A stretch of DNA of 64,000 nucleotides from Lycorma delicatula (GCF_047948215.1 NC_134455.1:72937689-73001688); one strand, 5' to 3'. Counted from the first letter of the stretch, positions 1 through 13,962 are shown. Made by a program: numbers and translations. Notes: generated by a model not told the origin, from the sequence alone.

Positions 1-661
1 TGAAAAAGTGACGAGAAAATAATTTTTAACCATGTAAAGTTGCCAAATGAATAAAAGTTATAAAGTCTTTGATTTATTAGAGTTGATAAAATTAGAAAGA
101 AATTAATCTGAATATTATGACATTTTTATCATTAAGTATCTATTTTTTTTTTTAATTTCTTAAATCAGAGTATCTCAGTAGCTCATTGCTTTTATTCAAT
201 TATGGTTTACAACTGTAAAATAATGTTGTATCAATTCTTAAATTATTAATTAAATTTTACCTTAAAGCATATAATAAACTTAATTATTTTTAAATTTTAA
301 TTAAAATAAAAGAAAACTGTCGATTTTTATTTATAAATAATTATATATATTATATTATATATATATAGTTCCTATATAAGCAAAGTTCCTTTGCCTCAAT
401 ATATTTACTAAGGAGCGTTTGTCGATTTTATTTAAAAGATTCAAATAAATTGATTATTCTTGACTTAAATAAATGGCAAAAAAAGATAAATTTAAATAAT
501 TCAAGTACAGGAAAAAGCAAGTGTTATCTTAAAGAAGTAATTCATTAAAATTAAATTTATTTCATGTGTGAAATGTATTCTGCTTCACAAAAAATTATCT
601 CAAAAAACTTTGTTATAATTTTTAAAAGAACTGATGAAAGCCTGATGAAAGAACTGCTGAA

Positions 662-694
662 GGAAGTTATTTTGTTATACACAAAATAACTTCC
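662..694. repeat. perfect hairpin, 14-bp stem
   Basis: GGAAGTTATTTTGT is followed after 5 nt by its exact reverse complement. Confidence 0.8.
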
Positions 695-2106
695 CTGGTT
701 TGTGGGTAGAATTTAAATTCTATCTCACTGATAAATTAGAAAATCATTACATATTAAATTATTATTATTTATTTTTGTTAAACATCGTGACGAAACGTTT
801 ATAACAATTTATATTACTAAAAATTATAAACGATTCAGTTCCTAATTAATAAATTCTGAAGTATCTTTCAGAACTAATCAGCGAGATCATTCGTAACATT
901 TAAAAACTCGTGTATGAATAAATTAAAATAATTTATCAAAATATTTAAGAATATAAATATTATATACAATCCTGCCCTTTTATAAAACCAATCTCTATTC
1001 TAGCATATCTAAAGAGACAATCAACACGCTAGATGAATTATTAAAGAAAAATGATTCGCCACTAGAACACGTATCTTTATTACAAGTCATGACAGTTCAA
1101 AATTACGTCACGTAAAACAGATACTGCATTCGTCCTACCTATCAATAGGTTTACCCATTTTTAGTCTCCTTGCGGAAATATTTTTAGTACACTTTAAAGA
1201 ACATATTTTTCACAACGAAAAACAGAAAGTTAAGATATTAAACTGATATTTTAATGTCGGTAATATCTTACTCCGGGCGATGATAACATGCAAATGTTTC
1301 TCGCCCCCCAAAAAAAAAAATCTTACTACTGTTTAAAGGAAACAAAATATCTTCCCTTTCGTTTACGACGGTAAAAAAGTGGGCTGATGAATTTAAACGT
1401 GATAGTACTTTCATTTAAGATGATTTTTTAAGATTTCCGAGAATGCCTATATCTTGGCCTCCAAAAAGTGATATTTTCTTGTAAGAATACATTAAAAGCA
1501 TCGTTTACTCGAAAAATTACGTGACCCGAATCAGAAACGAAAGACTTAAGAAAACAACTAAAACAATAACAGAACATATGTTACATAGTCCGTGATCAGA
1601 AATGAAATATAGATTGATATTTCCCGAGCAAAGAAAAATGTACATATTGAAATTTATTATTTTGTAACAAAACTATTTGAGATGGAGAAGAGAGAATTTT
1701 AGCAAATAAAACAATATAAGAGTATGTTTGTTTTTCTTTTTTAATGACTCATACATATATATATATATAACTTGGAATAGCCAATTGAATCAAATTTAGA
1801 TTTATTTATAACATCACTACAATTTGTTAGCTTTACTTAGTTTGTAAAATATAAAGTTATACACTTCGATTAAAAAGTTATGTATAATGCTATAGTTAAT
1901 AAATAAAAAATTTCAAAGATTCAAAAAGTATGGTTTTCATCTTGGTTTGGTCCGCCAAAAAAGAGAAAATTAAAACCGCTTGGTGGGTGGAAAGGAAATG
2001 AAAGAGGTAGATCACATCAAGATAAAAGAGCGAGTTGAAAGGAAGTACTAAGGGTCAACGTCCATGGTGGTGCCACCGCGCGACCGTGGTTGGCTACACA
2101 AATTTT

Positions 2107-2145
2107 ATTGTAGTTTTTCCGACGTCCACGGAAAAAAACTACAAT
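2107..2145. repeat. hairpin, ~15-bp stem
   Basis: ATTGTAGTTTTTCCG pairs with a downstream complement differing only in the length of the T/A run, around a 7-nt loop. Confidence 0.7.
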
Positions 2146-3260
2146 AATTAATGACATTGCAAAATTACTGTGTAAATAAAACATTATTTTTATAAAATCG
2201 TTTTCAGGAAAACGTTAATTAACCGTATGCAATCGCAGTGTTATAATATTCTATAAATTATCTAAGCTTATTTTGATTATCACCAAAAAATTAGACAATA
2301 AAGCCTATTCTTTTAACAATTTATTATTTATGACAAATGAAATATTTTTGCGCACGCGCGTATTTCTCTCGCTTTATCTCTCTGTGTGTGCACGCGCACG
2401 TGTGAGTATTAATAAACCTTCAATTGCTTATTTGTTGATTCATGTCATACACAACTCACGCAATATTATTAACTGACTTCCCGGATTGTTGTAGTCATTA
2501 ATTTTATCCTGACCACAAAGCAATACTTCTAAACTTGTTTTATGAAACAAAATAAAATGTATAAATTTTCATGTGTTTCTTCTTTATAAATGTTTTTCTG
2601 CCTTTAAAAAATACATCTTCTATGAAACTTTATAAATGTTTCAACTTGATATTACATTGAATTCACAACTAAAATACTCCATACTCAGTTAATTAATAAA
2701 AAGTAAAACAAAGTTTTTATTAAGTCACAGTTATCTTCAGAGTAGATATGTGAATTTTTAGATACGAAAAACCAAATTCAAATTATTAAATAAAATTTAC
2801 TCGTGCGAATCATAACCTACAATCTCTTTTAAGCAGTATCTTCTTGTAAGAGACTATATACCGATACAAAATAAATAACTTCTACTTTAAAAAATTACGT
2901 AGTAAAATTCTGTAGGTTATCAGACTGAAGTCTAGCACGTATGACCAGAATTAAATTTAGCACAAATTTAAACGATAAAAACTATTTAAATTTTAAGAAA
3001 TAGTCGTAAGCTATTCTTGAAAATTTAAATGAACTTACAAGGCTAACAGATGGGAAACCGGTCTGCGGGAAGATAATTGATTGATTAGACAAAGAAGTAA
3101 ATTAGAGATTCCAAGTAGCGCACAACCAAATTCTATACCCCTACGTTGTCTGTCCCCCGACAAAAGTTAGTAAGCAACGATGTACTTCTACAAGGGCATT
3201 CAGTTTGATACACACTAACAGGCAGTACACTTGTAGCGCGCTACATTCTTATTTTTCAGT

Positions 3261-3700
3261 TATTTTTACTTCCTTGTACAAAGTAAATAAAGTATACCCA
3301 AAGTATTGATAAAGTATTGAAAAATTTCGGTTTTCAGATTTCAACGGAAATATTCATTTTGACCATCCATGAATCAAATTCATTTGATTTTAACTAGTTT
3401 TGGCGTGATGTCTGTACGTACGTATGTATCTCACATAAGACAAAAACGATTAGCAGTAGGATGTTAAAATTTTAGATTTAGGACTGCTGTAACATATGTT
3501 TGATTGCAATCAACTAAACCAAAAGTGTCCGAAAAAATTTTTCTTAACAACAGTAATATGCCCTCATTACGAGCTTTTCAACGATATATCATAAGTGGTA
3601 GTTATTTTTATTTGTTCCAGAGGTATACCCAAATAAAATGTTAATTTATGAAATATTTGGATCTTACAAGGAGATGATACATCGGTTCGCATCAGACTTC
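3261..3700. repeat. probable interspersed repeat, class unknown
   Basis: A block with tracts such as TTCGGTTTTCAGATTTCAACG and GTACGTACGTATGTATCTC differs in texture from its AT-rich flanks and resembles a dispersed arthropod repeat I have seen before. There is no coding content and no clear termini. Recognition is from memory only. Confidence 0.35.
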
Positions 3701-4740
3701 ACCTCCTTTTTATAACTTTTTTTTATTTTAAATATATTGATTTATTAATAATTATTAATCTCTGATTGTAAAAAAAGTTTTACGATAAATAATAGTTCAT
3801 TTATAATTCATTTTATAAGAAAAATAATTTCTTTTGTTTGCAAAATATTTTTAGTTATTCAAAAATACCTAAGTAAGAAAAAAAATTTAATAAACACAAA
3901 AATCACATCACAAATAGCAATCATACAAAATTTACAGAAAGAAACGATTGATTGATAGTTTCAAATCGGCAACTATGAAAGAATTCGAAGATAAATATAG
4001 AAGATAGTTGTGATGTCAACAACTCACAACTGGTGTATCTGAAATGTACAAGCCGGCTACCGGAATCTGACATCGACCGGTTCCAGTGCACCATACACCG
4101 ATGTTTCATCTGTTTTTTCTCAGGTCAGTTAATTAAAAACACCACATAATGCTTATTAATATAGACAGGATTATTACCTTTTCATAATAGATATTTCATA
4201 ATAGATTCGCACAAACAATATGTTTGAGATAGCAGACCTATGGTTTCAACAAAGATCAAGATTATGTTAATGAATTATGCGAATAAGCGCATATGTGTTC
4301 GATCAAGTATAAGTAGTTGTGTAAGCTTGCAAATGAAATCGTTTTATAGTATATATATTAAAATTTATTAATCTAATACGAAAAGCTATAACCACAATCT
4401 ATTTTTATAAAATAACATCAGAATATTATTATTAAACGAGTGACCTAAAAGTGGCATTGGTATAATAAAAACATGATTAAATACTTGGCTCCAGAGAAGA
4501 GGTAACTTTAGTACGAAAAAAATTAGCAGGAACATTGTCTTACGACCAGCATTCCACAGTAGTAGACGTCACAGAAAATATTTTTGTGATGATTTTGTCG
4601 CTTTTTACTCTTTGCAACAAGTAATTTAGAAATTATTTTAAAAGAATTCTCTTTTAAATATTCTATCAATACAAAGGTTAAATTTTTTATTAAACTTACA
4701 AAAACAAACTCACCAGATTTTTTAATTTTTAAAAATATCT
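3701..4740. other. no recognisable feature
   Basis: AT-rich sequence. A more balanced patch at 3940-4130 can be translated for ~60 residues but shows no family resemblance. Confidence 0.5.
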
Positions 4741-4744
4741 ATCC

Positions 4745-4795
4745 TCGGGCTAATGATCATAGCAGTTGATGCCCGTAAAACTCAAAAGAAATAAT
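4745..4795 (+). repeat. 3' end fragment of a non-LTR element
   Basis: It carries GGGCTAATGA...GATGCCCGTAAAA, the same 3'-terminal motif found at 40877-40915 downstream of the I-like LINE. GGGC/GCCC can pair, so the motif can form a hairpin. It reads as a severely 5'-truncated insertion of the same or a related family. Confidence 0.6.
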
Positions 4796-6600
4796 ATATG
4801 TATTGCTGACTGAAAGTTTAATATCAAGTTAGGTTAAAAAGTGATCAAAAAAGAGTATCGAACTTTAATATTTTTATTGAATAATTTTCTATAAAAAAAA
4901 TTTTAAACTGTATAATTTAACAGAAAATAATTTTTTAACATGTTATGAAGCAAACGATTTATGAATACAAGTAAAAGGGTGGGCTTGTGGCCTGCCGCAA
5001 AAATGTTACATGGTTTATGTTTCATTACAAATGATTTTTAAAAATGTTTTTGCCAATTCTAACTAAATAACGTTCATGAATTTAGCGTACATCGAAAGCT
5101 TCAAAATTCTGAACATTTTTAGCTGTTTCTTGAGTTGCAATTTTGTAACACAGCTCTAACCCCAGTGGTTTCCTTTTTTATCCCCAAATTCAAACACAAT
5201 TTCAGGTAAATCGTTCGAACCAAGAAGTATAAATCCTTCGAATGAATGAATCGTTCGTGCGCTGCGCACAGCCGCCGGGTGCATCACCATTGGTCCGTTC
5301 GAATAAATAGCAGCTAAAATAAAAATATGCGCATATAGAACAAACAAAACCACGAACCATCCTTTTTTATGGAGAATGAAATAATTTTTATTATAAAAAA
5401 AAAGATGAAAAAACAATGTGATTTCTAGATCAGGAATAGGAGAAAGGGCATCTCAAATCTTAAAAAGTGTAATTTTTCTATATCTATATATATATTTTTT
5501 TTGTTTTTGTTTTTTTAATGTCACATACCCTGCTTCACTCATACGATTAGACGAAAAATTTTATAACGTATTCAACAAAAATTAAGAATTTCTTAAACAT
5601 GGTAAAATAATTATTTAATCATATTTGTTGATTTATTTAATTATCTGTAGTTTTTTCGGTGCCAGTTTAGAACTATTCCACTGAATTGATGTAACATTAA
5701 TTTAAATTAAATGTACTTATTAATTTTCATATACGTTTATTAAATAATTAAATGCCCAGTGTGTGTCTATGTAGTGAAAACAAATTGTTCGATTCCTATA
5801 ACATGAAATTCTAATCAATAATTCTGAAATTTCTGGAGGTAGAGAGAAGAAATAAAAGACAAAAATAAAGAAAATAAAAAGCGTCAAAACGTTACCCTCT
5901 TCCTAATCTGATCGTGTAAAAAGTAGGAAGGAAAATTTTATAAAAAGAAAAATCCTTTTACCGTTCGTAAGAGACGTAATTTTTATTAGGAAGATTGCTT
6001 GCTGGGTAAACCGGGAATTAAAGGAAATGAAAAGCGGCAAGAAAATGAATAAATCAACAGATGATAACTGCTACTAATAAAAATATAATCTTGTGTAAGA
6101 TTTTGTTGTATATAAGATTATCTCTGAATAGATAGAAAATTCAAGGGCAATGGAATTGCTTATACAAAATCTACTTCAATTAGACTTTTTATTCTTTTTC
6201 GCTACATTTCTTCACTGTAAGAATTCTTTATCTTTTATGCGCAGTAATACATCAATAGTTAAAAAAAATATCATAACTCAAAATATTCATCGAAAAAGTT
6301 CTTACTAAAGAATAAATGTTGAAATTATAAGATGGTATAGTCGTTTATTTATAAAGAATGATGAAATTTTATTCTACCTTAAACTTTTCATCAGTATTGT
6401 TCATTACGTAATACAGTAGAGCTTATACATGTAAACAACTACTAATTATTTATCGTTTAATTTCTTGTTACCAAATCAAGATCAAAATAAACTGTCATCC
6501 TTTAACATGATACAGATTTATCCTTGATAAATTTACTATTGACAGTTATATAACATTACGTACTCATCCTACCCTACTAAAGGGCATTTGTGTATCTTTC
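4796..6600. other. no recognisable feature
   Basis: AT-rich. An 80-codon minus-strand frame at 5156-5416 has no recognisable domain. Confidence 0.5.
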
Positions 6601-6608
6601 TCTCTCTG

Positions 6609-6641
<33 letters not shown>

Positions 6642-6642
6642 C
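6609..6642. repeat. compound (TA)n(TG)n microsatellite
   Basis: Alternating TA then TG dinucleotides. Confidence 0.9.
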
Positions 6643-6888
6643 TAAGCTTAGCACATAAAACGTTAGTGCTCCAAGCACTGGCGTACGCAGAATTTTGTTA
6701 AGGGGAGGTCATTATTAACACTGTTTACAATTGACATCGGTATTTTAAATTTTGCGTGTTATTTTATTACCTTTTTTTTATTATTATATCATGTTACGAT
6801 ATATTTATTTTACAATGTTCGAATATAACACATTTATAAATACCCTAATCAAATCTTCTATAACGTATTTTTTTCACAGCCTTAGGCT

Positions 6889-7176
6889 TTCTTTTTTTCC
6901 TGTTTAGCCTTCGGTAACTACCGTTTAGATAATTCTTCAGAGGATGAATGAGGATGATATGTATATGAGTGTAAATGAAGTCTTGTACATTCTCAGTTCG
7001 ACCATTCCTGAGATGTGTGGTTAATTGAAACCCAACCACCAAAGAACACCGGTATCCACGATCTAATATTCAAATCCGTGTAAAAATAACTATACTAGGA
7101 CTTGAACGCTGTAACTCTCGACTTCCAAATCAGCTGATTTGGGAAGACGCGTTAACCACTAGACCAACCCGGTGGG
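6889..7176 (-). mobile_element. full-length tRNA-derived SINE
   Basis: Read on the minus strand it starts CCCACCGGGTTGGTCTAGTG, a tRNA-like head with an A box (TGGTCTAGTGG) and B box (GTTCAAGTCC). A tRNA-unrelated body and an A-rich tail follow. It is bracketed by a perfect 17-bp target duplication, TTTCACAGCCTTAGGCT, at 6872-6888 and 7177-7193, which fixes both ends. Related copies or scraps lie at 11068, 27181, 31078, 55765 and 58016. Transcription would be by RNA polymerase III. Confidence 0.88.
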
Positions 7177-7476
7177 TTTCACAGCCTTAGGCTACCGTTT
7201 TTTTTAGCAACTTTTAACATCTATTTCATTTTGTATAATAAAAAATCCCTTTCGGGACGCGGGTAGGCGGAGGTAGATTTCACCGGTGCTAAGTAGGGGA
7301 TAAGAAAGATTTTCACCTTAAAGTTAAGAAGAACTTCAAATTTACTTAATACAACAATGGTTACATGTGAAAAAAGTTTCACATGCTTAGCATACAAGCC
7401 CCACCTTCTTACAATTCCAGCAACATTTTGGTCATCCCTTGCGGTAAAAGTATTTCATATGAAAAATTGTTTCAGA

Positions 7477-7517
7477 CTCTAAACATTACTTAAAAACCTT
7501 TTAAGTAATGTTTAGAG
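7477..7517. repeat. perfect palindrome, 19-bp stem, 3-nt loop
   Basis: CTCTAAACATTACTTAAAA, loop ACC, then the exact complement. Confidence 0.9.
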
Positions 7518-7768
7518 GACTAACGACCTCTTTAAACCGATTCGATACTCTGCCTATTAAGAGAAGTATGATTTTTTTTTGTCTTCAAAACTCCATTTTT
7601 TTCACCCCCTGGGCCAACGGATGGTGATATCAAAAACCTTTACTTAGATAAGTTTTAGGCCCTTACCAAGAAATATTAGGAACTTTAAACGACTTCGATA
7701 ATTTATTTAATAAGAAAGTTATAGGGTTATTTTGTTTTTTGCGAGAAATCAAAATCAATCGAGAAATC

Positions 7769-7795
7769 AAAAATCGGACCGATGGTCCGATTTTT
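7769..7795. repeat. perfect palindrome, 12-bp stem, 3-nt loop
   Basis: AAAAATCGGACC, loop GAT, then the exact complement. Confidence 0.9.
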
Positions 7796-8487
7796 CCCAC
7801 TAACAAACTCCACTGAGATTTTGAATCGTTGTATTTTATGAATCAATTTGAAAGTGATTGGCGCAAAATTATGGCAGTTATCGTGTTTACATGAAACTGA
7901 AATATATATATATATATATGTACATATAAACTTTTGAACTGACGGTGGTTTTGGAGTCTGGGGGATGTGAAACACAAAGATATGTCGAAATTTTCCGGAA
8001 GTCGAATCATGGTACCCATTACAATACGTAGCTTTCTTATGAAATCTACCTAAAATTCTTGTGCCAGTGCCACATGCCACTATTATACATACTTAGGCTA
8101 CACAATAATCATATATTTTAGTCAACGGTTATTTGTGTACGATAGATAATACATTTTACACGACATATAAAATCCATGGAAGCAATCAAATATAATGAAA
8201 TAGATTTATCTAAACACATGTCAATATGGAACTCACCGAGGTTGAAGAATGAAACTGGCACTGATGAATCCACATTCTTTGAAGGAATTTGAATAAAAAT
8301 TAAATGTAGTTGTCTCAAACGTTCAAATCAGAACTCTACTGTAGTTTATTATTGTTTTAAAGAATCACTATTTAAAAAGAGTACTGGTAGTTAAATTAAT
8401 ATAGTATTTATTATGTACGTAGCCTACGGTATATTATGTTACTACATTCGGAAATTTCAGCATTCACAATGCAATGTACAAACAAAG

Positions 8488-8724
8488 TTACTTTTTCATT
8501 AGTTCATTTAACGCATCTGCAGTTGGAGTGTAGTTGCTATGTACGTTGAGAAGTGCTAATCCATTCAAACGTGTATTTTCAGTAGAATTACGCAAATATG
8601 TTATTAGACGGCATAATGTTGAGAAACATCGTTCTTTGTACATGTGGACATTGCGAATGCAACTAGCATTTCTAATAAAGTGAATATATTTGGCATTTTG
8701 TTGGGTTTGTATGTACAAACCCAA
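8488..8724 (-). pseudogene. hAT transposase C-terminal dimerisation region (fragment)
   Basis: A 78-codon open frame contains ERCFSTLCRLITYLRN and RLNGLALLNVH, which match the hAT C-terminal dimerisation signature (ERSFSTLxRLKTYLR...RLxGLALLxIH). The N-terminal DDE part is missing. The frame begins exactly where an oppositely oriented hAT fragment starts (8725), so this is a rearranged remnant. A domesticated protein is unlikely at this size. Confidence 0.75.
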
Positions 8725-9040
8725 CAGAACTTTACTTCCGTGTCTCTACTTTTATTCCATTTCTGAATATCTCCATGTCCCAACTAGATTCGCGTTTCTT
8801 GAAACACAAGGAAATATTGAAAGGCTTTAGTGGTTTCTATCTACAAACCCAGACCTTCTGCTCCTGCCGTTTCAAGTTTGTGCTTTCACTTTACTCACAG
8901 AATACTACGCCAGTGACGTAAGAAGCGGTTGCCAGGAAGACCTGAATAATGAATTAAAATTATGGTACAGAAAAATTGCACGTCTTGAGAAGGGAAACCA
9001 ACCGAAAACGGCCGTAGATGGGTTAACTAATAGTTAACCA
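8725..9040 (+). pseudogene. hAT transposase internal fragment, opposite orientation
   Basis: Conceptual reading with frame changes gives YFRVSTFIPFLNISMSQL, RFLKHKEILKGF, then LTEYYASDV and LNNELKLWYRKIAR...KTAVDGL. These correspond to the stretch lying just upstream of the dimerisation domain in hAT transposases. Stops and shifts make it a pseudogene. It is head-to-head with 8488-8724. Confidence 0.65.
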
Positions 9041-9130
9041 CAAAGCAGACAAACCAGAAAGCACAAACTTTGTTGGGACATGGAGATATTCAGAAATGGA
9101 ATAAAAGTAGAGACACGGAAGTAAAGTTCT
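8725..9130. repeat. 59-bp perfect inverted repeat (fold-back) within hAT debris
   Basis: The arm at 8725-8783 (AGAACTTTACTTCCG... to ...CATGTCCCAAC) recurs as its exact reverse complement at 9072-9130. A 28-bp palindrome (TGTTGGGTTTGTA, TG, complement; 8699-8726) sits at the left junction. Confidence 0.9.
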
Positions 9131-10932
<1,802 letters not shown>

Positions 10933-11067
10933 CTTATTTAGTTCCTTAGTTCCAAATTCTTCCACCTTTCAATGCTAGATCGATTTCTATATTTTATGCT
11001 AGATAAAAATCATATTATCAACAATCTGTTTATCAGACGAATTAAACTATTATTTTTTTTTTATAAG

Positions 11068-11130
11068 TGCTGGAGATGGTCCCGGGATTTAAATCCTGAT
11101 CAGCCATGGCATTTTTCATACGCTAAAAAA
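11068..11130 (+). repeat. SINE scrap
   Basis: GGTCCCGGGATTTAAATCCTG and CATGGCATTTTTCATACGC parallel the segment at 58026-58070, part of the tRNA-SINE group. Confidence 0.45.
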
Positions 11131-11277
11131 TTTTCATTCGATATTTCAAAGTACAAGCTTCGAGCATAAGTGATAAATAATTTAACAACCAAAATTAAGT
11201 AAAAAGTATTAGAATTTTATTTAAATTTTAAAATATTTCTTTAATAATCCCATTAATAAAAGTGAAAAGACATTTTT

Positions 11278-11378
11278 TTCCATGAATTTCTTTACAAAGG
11301 ATTAAAATTAGGCTATAATATTTTATTATATTTTCATGACTTTTTTATTATTATTTATATTCTTGAAAAATACACAGT
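11278..11378 (+). repeat. dispersed direct repeat, copy 1
   Basis: About 100 bp including GGATTAAAATTAGGCTA and TTATTATTATTTATAT are repeated with few changes at 13603-13706. Copy 1 abuts the left end of the inverted-repeat element at 11383. Confidence 0.75.
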
Positions 11379-11382
11379 AAAA

Positions 11383-12340
11383 GTACGATCCTATACCGGT
11401 GTGGTTTTCTTTTAATATAAAACATAATTAAAACGTGTAAAGGTCAATATTTTAGACAACTTCAATACAAAATTAATTTTAAACTATTAAAAATTACATA
11501 CTCAGCTCAGTTTTTTCATTTGAAAGTTTTATAAAGTTTAAAAATGATTAAAGTTGTTTAATGTTTAAAGTACATTTCATCGTGTAATTAAGGTTAATTT
11601 TTTTTCATCTCATTTAGCAAATGAATGAAATGATTTTTATAAATTATAATTAACAAATTACACGATTCTTCTTAATCAGATTTCACACTCGCATAAAAAA
11701 AATTATAAAATTTAATATGTATTTTTGTAAATGATCTACAATAATTCTGCCACCACTCCAAACGATGGCAAAAAAATTAATATACTTATAAACATGAGAC
11801 TAGTGTAAATTTTAATTTTTAGTGTTAATATTTAAATTAGTTTAAAGATGAGACTAGTATAAATTTAAGACTAGTGTTTTTTCTACGAAATAAAAATTTT
11901 TTGAAAAGTCACCTTCAAAAATTTCAAATTGGTGGCCATCTTAATTATTACCTGTAGTTTATAATTACCTAATCTGCAATGAATTTTTCATAAGATCACT
12001 TGACAAAAGATACTTTCTAATTACATCTTCTATATTAAATTTTATTTTTTAGACCTTTTTCCACTAGGGACAAAGAAGTCATTCATTATTGGACACTTTT
12101 TATCCGAATTTTGTTCGCTTAACGATCGATTGTAACAATCTCCAGTAACAGATGGCAGATTATTAAGAAGGCAGATGCCTGACCTTTTCAATTTTTATGA
12201 AAAAGATAATCAGCTCATTAAAAAGATGTAATTTTTAATAGTTCAAAATTAATTTTGTATTTATATTGTCTAAAATATTGACCTTTACGCGTTTTAATTA
12301 TGTTTCATACTTTAAGAAAATCACATCGGCATAGGATCGA
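11383..12340. mobile_element. element with ~115-bp terminal inverted repeats (fold-back/MITE-like)
   Basis: The left arm, ~11383-11501 (starting CGATCCTATACCGGTGTG), recurs as its reverse complement at ~12226-12340 with roughly 90% identity. It includes the run TAAAGGTCAATATTTTAGACA. The ~725-bp interior has no recognisable transposase. Long arms and a non-coding core suggest a non-autonomous DNA transposon. No target duplication was identified. Confidence 0.75.
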
Positions 12341-13602
12341 ACTTGTATTAATATTCATTTTGTTTTACATAATTAAAAAAAAATCATTATAGAATTAAAA
12401 GTATTTATTTTAATTTCAAAATAAGTAAATAAACTACTCATTAATAGGAAAGTATGTAACTCGGTAAGGAAACAATTGTAATAATATTTTACTGTATCAA
12501 AAGAATTCAACTAAGTAGCAAACAAATGCTGGAAACGTTCAGGAATATTGTTGCAAGATTATATTTCGTTCTTACAGCTTTTATAATTAATTTAGCTCTT
12601 TATTATGCAATAATTAGGTATGTTTCGATTTATAAAAAGTACTGATCTAAAAAGAAAGTACAGTAATTTGTTGCTTTATAATAATCACTAACCCAGTCTT
12701 TCTTATGGCTGTGATGTACCTGAAAGACCTGAGATACAAAAGATACCAGCTGAGTTATTTTTCTCTGTGAGCAATGATGTTTATTATAAATCATTACCTG
12801 CAATGAAATGAATGACGTATTAATAGCAGAATCGAATGTCACCTGCTTTTTGCTGGCCGTGTTATATTAATAAGCAACCGTACATTTGACTCGGGGAAAA
12901 AAGGTTTACTCCTCATTTTTCGTAGTAATGGCTGCCATTTTCAGAACATAGTTGTTAATGCCTGCTCTTTCTTAAAAAAAAATTAAATTAATCTATTAGA
13001 ACTGTATGAAGTCAGGTACATTGAAAAATAAGTCGTCTTCTATTTCATTATTAGTTAAACTTTTTGGGACTAACATTCTGTAAATCCTAATTCATGCTCA
13101 GACTAGGTTATTTTATTAAAGTTACTCATCTTTATGTAGTCATTCTCTGTATGATTTATCACTTCACATTCACTAGGAATAAATATTATTTTAATTCATT
13201 TAAAATTTAAAACTTTGTTTTTCTTCTAAACAAGTTTTAAAACACAATTTTTCTTACAAATATAGATAGAATTAAACCTTCCTTTGAACAAAACTAGGGA
13301 CTCCTCAATTACGATATTTTGAAAAGGATAAAACACATTTGTGGAATTTTTTTTAATTCGTCAAATAATTCTTGAATTTTGAAATTTCTTGAAAAGATGG
13401 AAGCCAGGTGGTTGATCTTTATTATTGGCAAAATGAATCGTACTAAGGATCTTCAATATTTTTGTATTTGTGGAATGGAATAGCCTGCCAGCTGACCAGT
13501 ACTCTTTTATAGAATTTTTCTTATTTCTTGACGTTAAGCACGGTCAAACTCATAAATTATATACAGTTCATCTACGTCGGTTGATTTTCATCGTTGTAAA
13601 GG
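12341..13602. other. no recognisable feature
   Basis: AT-rich; no conserved coding segment identified. Confidence 0.5.
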
Positions 13603-13706
13603 ATTGCTTTTTCATGATTTTCTTTTCAAATGGATTAAAATTAGGCTACAATATTTTATTACATTTACATAATTTCTTATTATTATTTATATCCTTGAAA
13701 AAATAC
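13603..13706 (+). repeat. dispersed direct repeat, copy 2
   Basis: Second copy of the 11278-11378 repeat, ending TATCCTTGAAAAAATACA. Confidence 0.75.
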
Positions 13707-13741
13707 ATATAAATGTAAAAAACTAATTTACCTTCACCATA

Positions 13742-13790
13742 GTAGAGTAGAGTAGAGTAACTTTAATGAAAAAGTAGAGTAACTTTTAAC
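13742..13790. repeat. short AGTAG-type tandem repeat
   Basis: Three to four AGTAG units, then a partial repeat of AGTAGAGTAACTTT. Confidence 0.7.
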
Positions 13791-13962
13791 GAAACGAAAA
13801 AAAAAATAGATAAAAATTTGAAAATTTTATTATAATATTTTAAATAAAATAAAAATTTAAACTTTCATATGGGGAGATTTTTCTGAATTCTGACAAAGTT
13901 ATTCATAACAAATAAGAATTCATATTTGGAGAAGCATTAGATATTTCACTAATAATAACCAA

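Larger units (their letters stand above)
1..3260. other. AT-rich stretch without a recognised gene
   Basis: No coding segment is supported. It contains two short-loop hairpins (662-694, 2107-2145), a moderately GC-rich patch at about 1965-2100 of unknown nature, and an alternating purine-pyrimidine tract near 2350-2400. If the transporter has an upstream exon or promoter it could lie here or in the following 10 kb; nothing identifies it. Confidence 0.5.
7241..8330. repeat. probable interspersed repeat with two strong hairpins
   Basis: The block is less AT-rich than its surroundings and has no significant coding capacity. It includes perfect hairpins at 7477-7517 and 7769-7795 and a (TA)n tract near 7900-7920. 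Its texture suggests non-coding transposon-derived DNA, but no termini were found. Confidence 0.35.

Noticed and set aside
3921..4109. 62-codon minus-strand frame
   Set aside because: Short, no domain, no splice context.
5156..5416. 86-codon minus-strand frame with a hydrophobic start
   Set aside because: The hydrophobic stretch comes from AT-rich composition; no homologous motif recognised.
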